From the NCBI GenBank assembly GCA_963849635.1, contig CAWKIA010000003.1, positions 165,569-229,568 of the forward strand: DNA of 64,000 nt, given 5' to 3'. The stretch is from CAVRUD01 sp963849635. Its GTDB lineage: Bacteria > Chloroflexota > Chloroflexia > Thermomicrobiales > UBA6265. The translations under genes and the position numbers were made by a program. This document shows, in pieces, positions 56,227 through 64,000 of this stretch (positions are counted from its first letter, which is position 1; every line of letters begins with the position of its first letter). The notes below the pieces were generated by a model. The model did not search any database, had not been told where the DNA came from, and saw only the letters and a list, made by a program, of their open reading frames with translations.

Positions 56227-57197
56227 GCGCTCTTCTCAACCCCTTCCGCAAGTCCCTTGATGTACCCGATGGCGAACAGGCGGCCCAGGACCTCATATCC
56301 AGGGGCGTCGTTCCCCTCCGTTGCCATGGTGGGAACGTGGTCCGGCCGCATCGGGCCGGTGAATCCGGCCTCGTGATAGGCCTTCATCGCCTCCCACATG
56401 TCGGTTTGGCCAACGTCGTGGAAGGTCTCGTTGAAGCGGGCGGGGGTCCCATCCACGTCACGGAAATGGACGAAATGGATGGCGCCCTTGGCGCCAAAGC
56501 GGGCGATCTCCTTGGGGATATCAGCGTTCATTGTTGAGATGCTGCCCTGGCAAAAGGTCAGGCCGTTGTTCGGACTGGGCACCAGATCGATCGCCTTCTC
56601 AAGGTTGTCTGGACTTGTCAGGATCCGGCCGACACCACGAATCGGTGAGATCGGCGGGTCGTCCGGATGCAGCGCCAGCTTCACCCCCGCCTCCTCGGCG
56701 ACCGGAACGACCGCCTCCATAAAGGTCTTGAGGTTGGCCCAGAGAGTTTCCTCGGTGACGGGCGCCTCGTCGGCCTCTGGGGCGTTGGCCATCAGCTCGT
56801 GGTCGTAGCCAGTGACAAGGGCGCCACCCCTGGTTGGGATCGTCAGGGAGGTGCGCATCCAGTTGAAGACGCCCATCCAGTTCCAGCACGCCACCGGAAT
56901 CCCGACCCGGCCCATATTGCGAATCAGCTCGCGGCAGGTCTCGATCTCGGCCCCGGCGTTCGGCCCGCCGATCTTGGCGTGATGGGCCCAGGGGAACGCC
57001 GTCTCCAGGACGACGAGGTCGATTCCCGCGTCGGCAAAGCGCTGCTTCTGGCGGAGCAGTGCCATGAAATCGGCCGTTGGCTTACCGTGTTGGTCATAGG
57101 GAACGTTCGACACCGCGTAGTTAACGCCCAATTGTTTCGACAAAGTCCAGGTCGTACTCGGGACTCCCGGCAATACTTCGGCGAGTTGAAAAAACAT
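56223..57197 (-). CDS. uxuA: D-mannonate dehydratase, UxuA type
   Basis: This 324-residue xylose-isomerase-like TIM-barrel enzyme dehydrates D-mannonate to 2-keto-3-deoxygluconate, the third step of hexuronate breakdown. Visible are CWNWMGVFNWMRT, LALHPDDPPISPI (His ligand), LTFCQGSISTM (Cys ligand), IHFVHFRDVDG (His) and GPMRPDHVPTM (Asp-His), matching the metal site known from UxuA structures. It is shorter than the roughly 390-residue enterobacterial form because loops are trimmed, as in many non-proteobacterial homologues. A perfect dyad lies about 70 bases upstream, shared with the divergent sugar transporter. A second, unrelated mannonate dehydratase candidate is encoded at 61156-62492. 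Confidence 0.9.
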   Translation of the reverse strand: MFFQLAEVLPGVPSTTWTLSKQLGVNYAVSNVPYDQHGKPTADFMALLRQKQRFADAGIDLVVLETAFPWAHHAKIGGPNAGAEIETCRELIRNMGRVGIPVACWNWMGVFNWMRTSLTIPTRGGALVTGYDHELMANAPEADEAPVTEETLWANLKTFMEAVVPVAEEAGVKLALHPDDPPISPIRGVGRILTSPDNLEKAIDLVPSPNNGLTFCQGSISTMNADIPKEIARFGAKGAIHFVHFRDVDGTPARFNETFHDVGQTDMWEAMKAYHEAGFTGPMRPDHVPTMATEGNDAPGYEVLGRLFAIGYIKGLAEGVEKSA

Positions 57198-57264
57198 CTG
57201 GACGCTTCCCCTCCCACGCGCCGCCCTGGCGCCACGGTTCTTAGTAGCCGTCCCTTGGACGACG

Positions 57265-57289
57265 GTTAGGATAGTCGCGGCATCCTAAC
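57265..57289. promoter_or_regulatory. Perfect dyad GTTAGGAT-N9-ATCCTAAC, operator candidate
   Basis: Two perfect 8-base arms (57265-57272 and 57282-57289) flank nine bases, in the 272-base region between the divergent uxuA and sugar transporter genes. A further half-site, GTTAGG, occurs near 57324. The size and symmetry suit a dimeric GntR- or LacI-type repressor controlling both directions. No regulator gene is in the window. Confidence 0.6.
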
Positions 57290-57469
57290 ATCGGGCAACG
57301 CGCAGCGGTACTCCAGAAATCGTTAGGTTGACCGCTGGGACGAACGTTGCAATACTGCTGCCCTTCGCCGAATCCACGGCTGAAGGTCCCAAGCATCCTG
57401 GTCGACGACACGAACCGAACGTAGTCCACAGCTACTCGATGCAGTCGGAGTTGCCTGCAGGAGGACGCG

Positions 57470-58438
57470 GTGAAAGCTATCGGCGTGAGTGGTCGCAAGG
57501 GCGTCCGGGCCGCGGGGGCACCCCGTTCCGCGCGGGGTCGCGCGATCTTTGGACGCGACTGGCAGATTGCCTGGATCTTTCTCGTTCCCTTGACCGTAGT
57601 CCTGGTCGGACTGGTCGCCTACCCGTTCTTCGCGGGCATTCTGCTCAGTTTTCAACACAAGGTCGTCGGCGGCGAGGCGACCTGGATTGGGTTGCGCAAC
57701 TACCGCGACCTGCTCTGGGGCGACCAGTATTCCGGTGTCTTCTGGAAGTCGGTCTGGGTCTCTGTCCTCTACACCGCTGTATCGGTGGCGATCAAGCTGT
57801 GTGTTGGCATGTGTATGGCCCTGCTCCTGAACGAGAAGTTCAGGGGCCGGATGCTGATGCGCGCGATCCTGTTCCTGCCCTGGGCGACGCCGACGATCAT
57901 CGTTGCCCTGACCTGGCGCTGGATCTACGACGGCTCAGTGTCAGGGCTGTTCAACCTGGTGCGAGTCGACTATTTCGGCCAGAAGACGCTGGTGCAATTC
58001 CTGGCCAACCCGGATATTGCCCTCTGGTCGGTCATCGCGGTCGTGGTCTGGCAGGGCACGCCCTTCTACACGATGATGCTTCTGGCTGGCATGCAGGCCA
58101 TCCCTCAGGAGCAGTACGAGGCGGCGGCTCTCGACGGGGCGAATGTCTTTCGCCGCTTCCTGGATATCACCATCCCGAGCCTGCGCCCCGCAATCACGGT
58201 TACCTGCCTGCTCTCCACGATTTGGACCGCCAACAGCATCAACTTCATCTACGCCATGACGCGAGGTGGCCCCGGCGATGCCACCATGACCTTCCCGATG
58301 CTCGCCTTCGAGATCGGTATTGCCGGCGCCCGCCAACTCGGTACGGCGGCCGCGGTCTCCGTGCTCTTCTTCCCGTTCTTCATCGTGGCAATCTATCTGT
58401 TGACGAAGCGAATGCTGGCGGCGGACGCAAAGGCGTAG
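57470..58438 (+). CDS. Sugar ABC transporter permease, MalF-like
   Basis: This 322-residue membrane subunit of a carbohydrate importer (CUT1 family) has helix 1 WIFLVPLTVVLVGLVAYPFFAGILLSF. The EAA coupling motif is EQYEAAALDGANVFRRFLDITIPSLRPA, and it ends TKRMLAADAKA. A basic N-terminal lead of about 30 residues precedes the first helix. The start GTG at 57470 follows aggaggac. Together with the MalG-like gene it forms the channel; the ATPase is not nearby and is probably a shared MsmK-type subunit. Neighbouring enzymes point to a uronic acid, aldonate or oligosaccharide substrate. Confidence 0.93.
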   Translation: MKAIGVSGRKGVRAAGAPRSARGRAIFGRDWQIAWIFLVPLTVVLVGLVAYPFFAGILLSFQHKVVGGEATWIGLRNYRDLLWGDQYSGVFWKSVWVSVLYTAVSVAIKLCVGMCMALLLNEKFRGRMLMRAILFLPWATPTIIVALTWRWIYDGSVSGLFNLVRVDYFGQKTLVQFLANPDIALWSVIAVVVWQGTPFYTMMLLAGMQAIPQEQYEAAALDGANVFRRFLDITIPSLRPAITVTCLLSTIWTANSINFIYAMTRGGPGDATMTFPMLAFEIGIAGARQLGTAAAVSVLFFPFFIVAIYLLTKRMLAADAKA

Positions 58439-58480
58439 TCGCGGCATGTGCGATCTCGCAGCCAGCAGAGGAGAGGTGAG

Positions 58481-59374
58481 ATGGCGATCCAGTCGATGAG
58501 CACGCCGGGCGCGAATCCTGGAGCTCGACGTGGGGCGAAGAAATGGCTCATGCGTGGGGGATTGCGGAACATCATCCTGGTGGTCGGATTGACCTTCTTT
58601 ACGATCTGGACGCTCTTCCCCTACGCCTGGATCCTGGCGACGTCGATCAAGCCGAGTCGCGACATCTATGTCTCGGTCAGCCTGATTCCGGAGCGCACGA
58701 CCTTGGAGCACTACCGCTACATCCTGGAAGATGATGACTTCCGCACCTATTTCAAGAACAGCCTCTTCGTGGCCACCGCAACGACGGTAATCGCGATGAT
58801 GATCGCGGTTCTGTCCGCCTATGCCCTGACTCGGCTCTCATTCCGGGGCCGCGGATTCATGGCCCGGGCCACCATCGTTACCTACCTGATTCCGGCGTCT
58901 CTCCTGTTTATCCCGCTCTTCCAGATTGCCAACCAGCTACGCCTGACCGACAAGGCGCCTGGACTCGTCGTGATCTACCTTATCTTCTCCGTGCCATTCT
59001 CAACCTGGCTGACGATCTCATACTTCAATACCGTCCCCTCCGAGCTGGAGGATGCCGCCCTGGTTGACGGTGCAACCCGCTTGCGGGCACTGATCACCAT
59101 CTTCATCCCGCTGGCATTGCCGGCGCTGGCGGTGGTGGCGCTGTTCACGTTCACCGTCGCCTGGAACGAGTTCTTGTTTGCCCTTCTGCTGATTGGCCGC
59201 GATTCGCAGAAGACCGTGCCGGTCGGGCTGGCGGACTTCGTGCGAGGGGATACCTATCAGTGGGGTCGCCTGATGGCAGGGTCGCTGCTCGCCTCCCTGC
59301 CTCCGGTGTTGATCTACTTCTTCGCCCAGCGTTGGGTGGTGTCAGGGCTGGCCGGCGGGGCGATCAAGGGCTAA
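58481..59374 (+). CDS. Sugar ABC transporter permease, MalG-like
   Basis: This is a 297-residue CUT1-family subunit. Helix 1 is LVVGLTFFTIWTLFPYAWILATSIKP, and the typical periplasmic segment is ERTTLEHYRYILED. The EAA motif is SELEDAALVDGATRLRALITIFIPLALPAL, and it ends QRWVVSGLAGGAIKG, a hallmark of MalG proteins. ATG at 58481 is chosen because gaggagaggtgag precedes it. It lies 42 bases after its MalF-like partner. Confidence 0.93.
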   Translation: MAIQSMSTPGANPGARRGAKKWLMRGGLRNIILVVGLTFFTIWTLFPYAWILATSIKPSRDIYVSVSLIPERTTLEHYRYILEDDDFRTYFKNSLFVATATTVIAMMIAVLSAYALTRLSFRGRGFMARATIVTYLIPASLLFIPLFQIANQLRLTDKAPGLVVIYLIFSVPFSTWLTISYFNTVPSELEDAALVDGATRLRALITIFIPLALPALAVVALFTFTVAWNEFLFALLLIGRDSQKTVPVGLADFVRGDTYQWGRLMAGSLLASLPPVLIYFFAQRWVVSGLAGGAIKG

Positions 59375-59522
59375 CCGCCTCTCTAGCGGGGCAGAAGTGT
59401 GACAGGCGAGAAAGGGTGGTGCCGATGTCGTGACAATCGCTCCGGAACCAAACACCTGAGTCCAGATGTCGAATGGCGCTTCGGTGAAGAACGCGCAATG
59501 GAAGCCAAGGAGGCGAGACGGT

Positions 59523-60872
59523 ATGGCAGCAGGTAAAGGCAATCGTTCCTCGGTCAATCGCCGGTCAGTACTCAAGGGTGCGGCGGGGCTTGGCGCAGCC
59601 GCCGCGATGGGCGGTCGGGGATTGCGCCCGGCGGGAGCGCAAGAGTTCAGCGGCAAGCTGACGGCTTGGGGTGTGGTCTCGTTCACCGAAGCCGGTGACG
59701 AACTGCTCGGCCAGCAAATGGTCGAGTGGGGTGAGGCCAACGGAGTCGAGGTCGAGTACGTCCCACTTCCCGGCTCCGACTACACGACCAAGGTCGCGAC
59801 CGCCGTTGAAGCCGGATCGGTTCCGGATGTCGTGATGATGCTCGGCGACCTGACGCTCTTTTACGCCGATCAGGATCGCCTGGTAGACGTGACCGATGTC
59901 TACGATGGCCTGAAGGGCCTGGCTGGCGGAATGTGGGATGCTCTTCTGCCCCACGTCCAGGCGGATGGCGTCATCTACTCCATCCCGATGGAAGCCGACG
60001 TCAGCGTCATGTACGCCCGGCTCGATCTCTGCGAGCAAGCGACAGGTACGCGCGCGGCTCCTACAACGCTCGACGAGTTAGAGGCGATCGCGATCGAAGT
60101 CACCGAGTCGCCACGGCAGTTCGGCATCGGCCTCACCTGTGGCCGCACGCCGGACGCAAATGGTCAGATGTCGCAGTTGATCCTCGCCGACGGTGGCACG
60201 CTCGTCGATGAGACAGGAGCGCCGAATCTCAACACCGAAGGGACGATCTCAGCCCTGACCCGGGTCGAGCGCTGGTGGAAGGCGGGATTGATTCCGCCGG
60301 ACTCGGCCTCCTGGGACGACTCGTCCAATAACAAGTCGTACCAGTCCTACCAGTCGGCCTTCGTCTTCAACCCGGCGTCGATCTTTGCCTTCCTCGAAGC
60401 CGAAGACCCCGACCTCCTCGCCGACACCACCCAGGCGCCATTCCCTGCCGGCTCCGCGGGCAGCTTTCCGGGAGTAGGTACCTGGTCCTGGAGCATCTTC
60501 AAGGACAGCCAGAACATCGACGCCGCCAAGGCAATGATCACCGCGATCATGCAGCCAGACATGGTCCAGGCTGTGTACGAGAAAGTTGGGGGCCGCTGGT
60601 ATCCAGTCTACAAAGATCTCAGCACGGCGCAGTTCTGGGTTGACCGCCCATTCTTCAACGAATTCCCGTCCATCATCGAAAATGGCCGCCCGTCCTGGTA
60701 CCCGGCCGAAGGCACACCGAAGCTCCTGACCCAAATGAGCGCCGCCGACCAGAAGTTCGTCCTGGCCGACATGCTCCAAGACGTCGTCGTCAACGGCGCC
60801 ACCCCGGCCGATGCCGCCGCCGCCGCCCAGACCCGCATGGAGCAGGCGTTCGCGGAGGCAGCAGGGGAGTAG
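59523..60872 (+). CDS. Sugar ABC transporter solute-binding protein (family 1)
   Basis: The 449-residue extracellular binding protein has a twin-arginine leader, NRRSVLKGAAGLGAAAAMGG, cleaved near PAGAQEF, and no lipobox Cys. The mature fold (SBP_bac_1) begins SGKLTAWGVVSFTEAGDELL. Further markers are PDVVMMLGDLTLFYADQDRLVDV, VIYSIPMEADVSVMYARLDL and the C-terminal PADAAAAAQTRMEQAFAEAAG. ATG at 59523 follows ccaaggaggcgag, which decides against the start at 59466. It is the third gene of the importer, so binding-protein expression lies downstream of the permeases, the reverse of the peptide cassettes. The ligand is unknown. Confidence 0.92.
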   Translation: MAAGKGNRSSVNRRSVLKGAAGLGAAAAMGGRGLRPAGAQEFSGKLTAWGVVSFTEAGDELLGQQMVEWGEANGVEVEYVPLPGSDYTTKVATAVEAGSVPDVVMMLGDLTLFYADQDRLVDVTDVYDGLKGLAGGMWDALLPHVQADGVIYSIPMEADVSVMYARLDLCEQATGTRAAPTTLDELEAIAIEVTESPRQFGIGLTCGRTPDANGQMSQLILADGGTLVDETGAPNLNTEGTISALTRVERWWKAGLIPPDSASWDDSSNNKSYQSYQSAFVFNPASIFAFLEAEDPDLLADTTQAPFPAGSAGSFPGVGTWSWSIFKDSQNIDAAKAMITAIMQPDMVQAVYEKVGGRWYPVYKDLSTAQFWVDRPFFNEFPSIIENGRPSWYPAEGTPKLLTQMSAADQKFVLADMLQDVVVNGATPADAAAAAQTRMEQAFAEAAGE

Positions 60873-61155
60873 GCGTCAGGCGTCAGGCGTCAGGAACACG
60901 AAGGAGGCCTGTAGCCAATTAGTAACCAGTCATCCCGAGCCTGTCGAGGGATCTCGAAGGGTGCGTAGTAAAGACGATACCGGAACCTCCGCGAAAACGG
61001 CATCGTCCTCTCGGAGACGGCAGCACCGTCGTAACGCCGTTCCCCTCTAGATCCCTCGACAGGCTCGGGATGACAGGCGGCTTGAGCTGCTTCGGGCGAG
61101 ATGGTCTTCCTGACGGCAGACGCCTGACGCCTAATACCCGACGCCTGACGCCTCT
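60872..61155. repeat. Heptamer repeats in inverted orientation flanking a MITE-like element
   Basis: The outer left part, 60872-60894, holds three tandem GGCGTCA heptamers right after the binding-protein stop. The outer right part, 61119-61153, holds the same heptamer inverted (TGACGCC, two pairs separated by taataccc) just before the convergent dehydratase stop. The arms can pair over about 20 bases and would act as a bidirectional terminator. Between them lies the separate element at 60930-61073. No gene is present. Confidence 0.65.
60930..61073. repeat. MITE/REP-like inverted-repeat element, copy B
   Basis: Perfect 25-base terminal inverted repeats occupy 60930-60954 and 61049-61073 (left end tcatcccgagcctgtcgagg). 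The interior shares aaaacggcatcgtcctctcg and cgttcccctctagatccctcga with copy A at 11299-11450. It is 144 bases long and non-coding. The better-preserved ends suggest that it is younger than copy A. Confidence 0.8.
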
Positions 61156-62492
61156 TTATGGCTTCACCACCGTCCCGTCCAGCCGCCGGATCGCCGGCCA
61201 GGCGCCGTTGATTGGGTGCTCGGGGAAGGGGTAGCGAGCGGCGGCGGCCTCATCGAGGTCGATGCCGAGGCCGGGCTGGTCGTTGGCCCAGAGCATGCCG
61301 TCGCGGACTTCAGGTGTACCAGGGAAGACCTCGCGGCTGGCATCGCCGAAGAGGCTCAGTTCCTGGATGCCGAAGTTTGGGGTCACAAGGTCGAGGTGGA
61401 CGTTGACCGCGTGGCCAACGGGGGAGACGTCGCCCGGGCCGTGCCAGGCAGTGCGGACGCCGAAGAACTCGCAGAAGGCGGCCAGTTTGCGTGCCATCGT
61501 CAGTCCGCCGATGTCGGTGATGTGGACCCGAATGAAGTCGATCAGCCGGTCCTTGATCAGATCGACGTACTCTGCCTGATTGACGTAGAGCTCGCCCATT
61601 GCAATGGGGATGGCCGTTTGCTGTCGGAGCAGCGGGAAGTAGCCGTTGTCCTCCGGGGAGAAGGGATCTTCGAGGAAGAAAAGGTTGTACTTCTCTAGCT
61701 CCTTCGCTAGACCGATCGCCTGGATCGCCGGAACGCGCTCGTGGATGTCGTGGAGCAGTTCGACCTCGTCGCCGAGTTCATTGCGAAGGTGCTCAAACAG
61801 TTTCGGGACGATTCTGCAATACGCGGTTGGCTCCCAGGGGCGTTGGTCGGGCGCAAGGTGCTGTGGATACCCTTTCCTCTGCTGACCTTCGGTTCCAGGC
61901 GGCTCTTTGCTATATGACCCGTAGGTTGAGTAACCCGGTACGGATACCTGGCAACGAACATAGCGGAACCCCTGCTCAAACAGGGCGCGGGCATTCTCTG
62001 TGACTTCCTGGATGTCATTGCCGGAGGCGTGGGTGTAAACCGGGACAGCTTTGCGGACTTTGCCTCCCAGCAGGTTGAAGACCGGCATGCCGGCCCGCTT
62101 CCCCTTGATGTCCCACAGGGCCTGATCTACTCCGCCAGGGCATTGTTGAGCACGGGCCCCGAACGCCAGTAGGACGAGACGAAGGCCGATTGATAGATGT
62201 CCTCAATCTCGTCGGGATCGCGTCCGATAAGATACGGCTTCAGGTACTCCTCGATAGCAGTGACGACGGTCAGCGGACGCTGCGTGAAGGTCGCGCAGCC
62301 GAGCCCGTAGAGGCCCGGTTCCGTCGTCTCGATCTTGACGATGACAAGGCGCACACCCTCCGGCGCGGTGCAAATCGCCCGGATGTTCCGTATCCGAATG
62401 GCCGGTTTGGTCGAGACTGGCTCCCAGACCGGCGGGCTGTATGGCTCCGGCCAATCAAGCGATTCCTGCTCGGTCGACACACCTTCCGCCAC
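61156..62492 (-). CDS. Enolase-superfamily D-mannonate dehydratase family protein, ManD/RspA type (frameshifted)
   Basis: The product is about 445 residues after correction. It begins MAEGVSTEQESLDW (GTG at 62492, gggagg upstream), and the lid domain has YLKPYLIGRDPDEIEDIYQSAFVSSYWR. A lost G near 62130 creates TAG; adding one gives LAGVDQALWDIKGKRAGMPVFNLLGG. The barrel carries the ManD residues: VRCQV (Arg), GYSTYG (Tyr), LLHDIHERV (metal Asp and catalytic His), FFLEDPF and AMGELY (metal Glu), and AWHGPGDVSPVGHA. This group includes D-mannonate dehydratases and RspA-type homologues of low or altered activity, so the reaction is likely but not certain. It follows the isomerase gene by 61 bases. 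Confidence 0.85.
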
Positions 62493-62553
62493 GGCGCAAT
62501 TCCTCCCTCTACTCCGTATGCTCACTCGTCTTGCGTTGTGGATCCCCGTACGA

Positions 62554-63401
62554 CTACGCGGGAAATGCGTTGCCGACCGCTTTCAGGTAAGCGAGGTTAT
62601 CGCGCAGCCGCTCTCGAATGGGCTGAACCGTTGAAAAATCCTCCAGGCAAACCCACCCGTCGTACCCAACTTGCCGCATCGCCGCGAAGAGTGCGGGCAC
62701 ATCGACGATGCCGTGCGGTATCTGGCCCAAGTGGCTTTCCAGCGCGTCCCACCATATGGACCTGCCTCGGCGGGTAGCCACTGGCGTTCTTGAGGTGGAC
62801 CAGTGCTAGATACGGCCCCAGTACCTCTAAGCTGAGCCTGTACGCCTCATGGCCTTCGTAAACCATGTTGCCCGCGTCGTGAATGACGCCCACGTCGCAG
62901 GATCGAAGGTCGAGCAAGAGGCGGCCGCGCTTGCGCTCGGGAGCAGCTTGGCGTGGTGGATTTCGACCAGGGCGCGAAGGCCGAACTGTCGCGCCATGGC
63001 AGCCACGTCGCGGTACTGACTGAGGGAGCGGTCGCGCAACTCGAGATACGGTGACGTTCCATCGGGTTGGGAACATTGATCCAATCTGGGAGACGCCAAG
63101 GGCAACCGCGCCCTTCATCGCCTTCTCGACATCGGCGAGGTCGGCCAGTGGGGTAAGTTCCCAGCCCGGGCATCGCCAATCCCGCTGCCTCGGTCATCGC
63201 CTTGATCCTGGGCGCATCCCGCTCGAAGGTCGCGAGCGGCCAGGTGCAGCGGTTGCCCGCCCAGAATCCAGGGTTGCCATCGGCCGATCGGCCTGATCGG
63301 TGACCGCCACTTGACGCCGTCAGAGCCCAGTCGCTGAGGACATCGAGGACTTCCGCCGGAGTGTATTCCGGTGTGCTGACCGTGAAGACTGCAACTTTCA
63401 T
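62554..63401 (-). CDS. Sugar phosphate isomerase/epimerase-type TIM barrel (multiple frameshifts)
   Basis: This is an AP-endonuclease-2/xylose isomerase-like barrel protein readable only across at least four frames. The order is MKVAVFTVSTPEYTPAEVLDVLSDWAL (start 63401), ADLADVEKAMKGAVALGVSQI, SPYLELRDRSLSQYRDVAAMARQFGL with ALVEIHH, then CDVGVIHDAGNMVYEGHEAYR, ALVHLKNA, and finally PHGIVDVPALFAAMRQVGYDGWVCLEDF. The motifs EIHH, HDAGN, HLKN and LEDF are the metal-site strands of the family. Its ATG overlaps the oxidoreductase stop by four bases in the corrected frames. The density of shifts close to the contig edge suggests poor base accuracy rather than a dead gene. Substrate unknown. Confidence 0.7.
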
Positions 63402-64000
63402 AATTGCTCCTGCGGGCTTACGGCGGTGCCACGTTTCGCCGACTCATAGATGCCGCAGATGATCCGATCGCTTTCCTGGCTTCGTTCGCTGGGACAGGAG
63501 GTGTTTCGCCGCTCAGGAGAGCGGTGAAGATCGCATTTAGCTGGCGTTGATGAGCGGCCCCAAAGGGATCTTCGCCCTCTGATCCGGCTGTGCGTGTGAA
63601 ATCCTCGTCAGATAGGAGTTCAGCATCGGCGAGTTCGCGGGACGGTTCCCAGATCGACAGGTGGCTTCCGGTGAGGACTGCCCGGCCTTCCGTGCCGACG
63701 ATTTCGAGTCGGATCGGATAGTCCTTTGCCAGGGACGTCGTTCCCTGAATCGTCCCAAAGCGCCACTGGCGAACCGTATCGTTGCGGCGGCAGTGTCCTC
63801 GGTTTCGATCTCGTGGGTGAGGGTCGCGATCTCTGCTGAGATCCGCGTCGCCGGTCCCAGCATCCACTGGAGCAAGTCGATCGTGTGCACGCTCTGGTTC
63901 ATGAGCGCCCCGCCGCCATCGAGCGCCCAGGTTCCCGCCAGCTACCGTTGGCGTCGTAGTATGCCTGAGTCCGGTGCCAATGCACGTACGCCCCGCCGAG
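63398..64000 (-). CDS. Gfo/Idh/MocA family oxidoreductase, C-terminal part (frameshifted, cut by window)
   Basis: This is the C-terminal domain of an NAD(P)-dependent sugar oxidoreductase, and its start lies beyond base 64000. Read across three frames it gives YYDANGSWRGTWALDGGGALMNQSVHTIDLLQWMLGP, the highly typical substrate-binding stretch with catalytic-type His. Then come TEDTAAATIRFASGALG, TIQGTTSLAKDYPIRLEIVGTEG and NAIFTALLSGETPPV, and the corrected end IICGIYESAKRGTA. Stops interrupt every single frame. The corrected stop overlaps the isomerase start (ATGA). Frameshifts lie near 63440, 63755 and 63910-63930. It is probably the first or an early gene of the minus-strand sugar operon. 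Confidence 0.75.

Noticed and set aside
1..64000. tRNA, rRNA, riboswitch or phage genes
   Set aside because: Looked for in the intergenic spaces by eye; nothing with the right conserved arms or sequence was found. A covariance-model scan would be decisive.

Overview
The window is high-GC (roughly 62-66% by eye) bacterial chromosomal DNA. Leaderless high-GC genes with GTG/TTG starts, twin-arginine leaders on nearly every solute-binding protein, many peptide and sugar ABC cassettes and a LuxR-type ATPase regulator together suggest a Chloroflexota bacterium, perhaps Thermomicrobia-like. This is an inference from gene style, not a database match. No rRNA, tRNA, CRISPR array or intact transposase was recognised.

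Layout. 0-1.7 kb: the 3' end of polynucleotide phosphorylase with a strong terminator, then a zinc-ribbon, proline-rich membrane protein. 1.9-10 kb: two tandem, same-order peptide/nickel-type ABC cassettes on the minus strand (binding protein, DppB-like, DppC-like), both without ATPase genes. 10.4-12.3 kb: a GNAT acetyltransferase, a MITE-like repeat and a small membrane protein. 12.4-16 kb: a complete glycine betaine/choline (OpuC-type) transporter. 16.6-25 kb: a LolD/MacB-like ATPase, two very large paralogous FtsX-type permeases and, between them, a secreted Thr/Cys-rich repeat protein. 25-29 kb: pyruvate kinase (K+-independent signature), an NTF2-like protein, and a histidine kinase/response regulator pair. 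29.5-33 kb: a 901-residue LuxR-type regulator, a DUF4242 protein and a cupin. 33.4-38.2 kb: a third peptide ABC cassette followed by a membrane dipeptidase. 38.2-43.5 kb: an unusual zone with a segment of about 85% GC and no credible gene, an SDR epimerase, and a GC-poor zone holding decayed tandem copies of an M23 peptidase. 43.6-47.7 kb: an amidohydrolase, an aldo/keto reductase and an M3 oligopeptidase. 47.7-52.5 kb: an ABC-2 exporter operon with a large surface protein. 52.8-56.2 kb: an M28 peptidase, a double DUF305 protein and an ADP-ribosylglycohydrolase. 56.2-64 kb: a sugar-acid region with UxuA-type mannonate dehydratase, a three-gene sugar ABC transporter, and a minus-strand set of ManD-type mannonate dehydratase, sugar isomerase and Gfo/Idh/MocA oxidoreductase (cut by the window end).

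How it works together. The peptide uptake cassettes, membrane dipeptidase, M3 peptidase, M28 peptidase and amidohydrolase suggest a scavenger of peptides and amino-acid derivatives. The 56-64 kb block suggests uptake and dehydration of hexuronate-derived acids (mannonate), ending in central metabolism, where pyruvate kinase also acts.

Caveat on quality. At least 20 single-base frameshifts interrupt otherwise well conserved genes, clustered at 4.7-15.3, 33.9-35.5, 40.8-41.8, 45.3-49.7 and 62-64 kb, while 16.6-33.1 and 49.9-60.9 kb are clean. Outside the M23 zone I read most of them as assembly or sequencing errors and give the corrected gene span.
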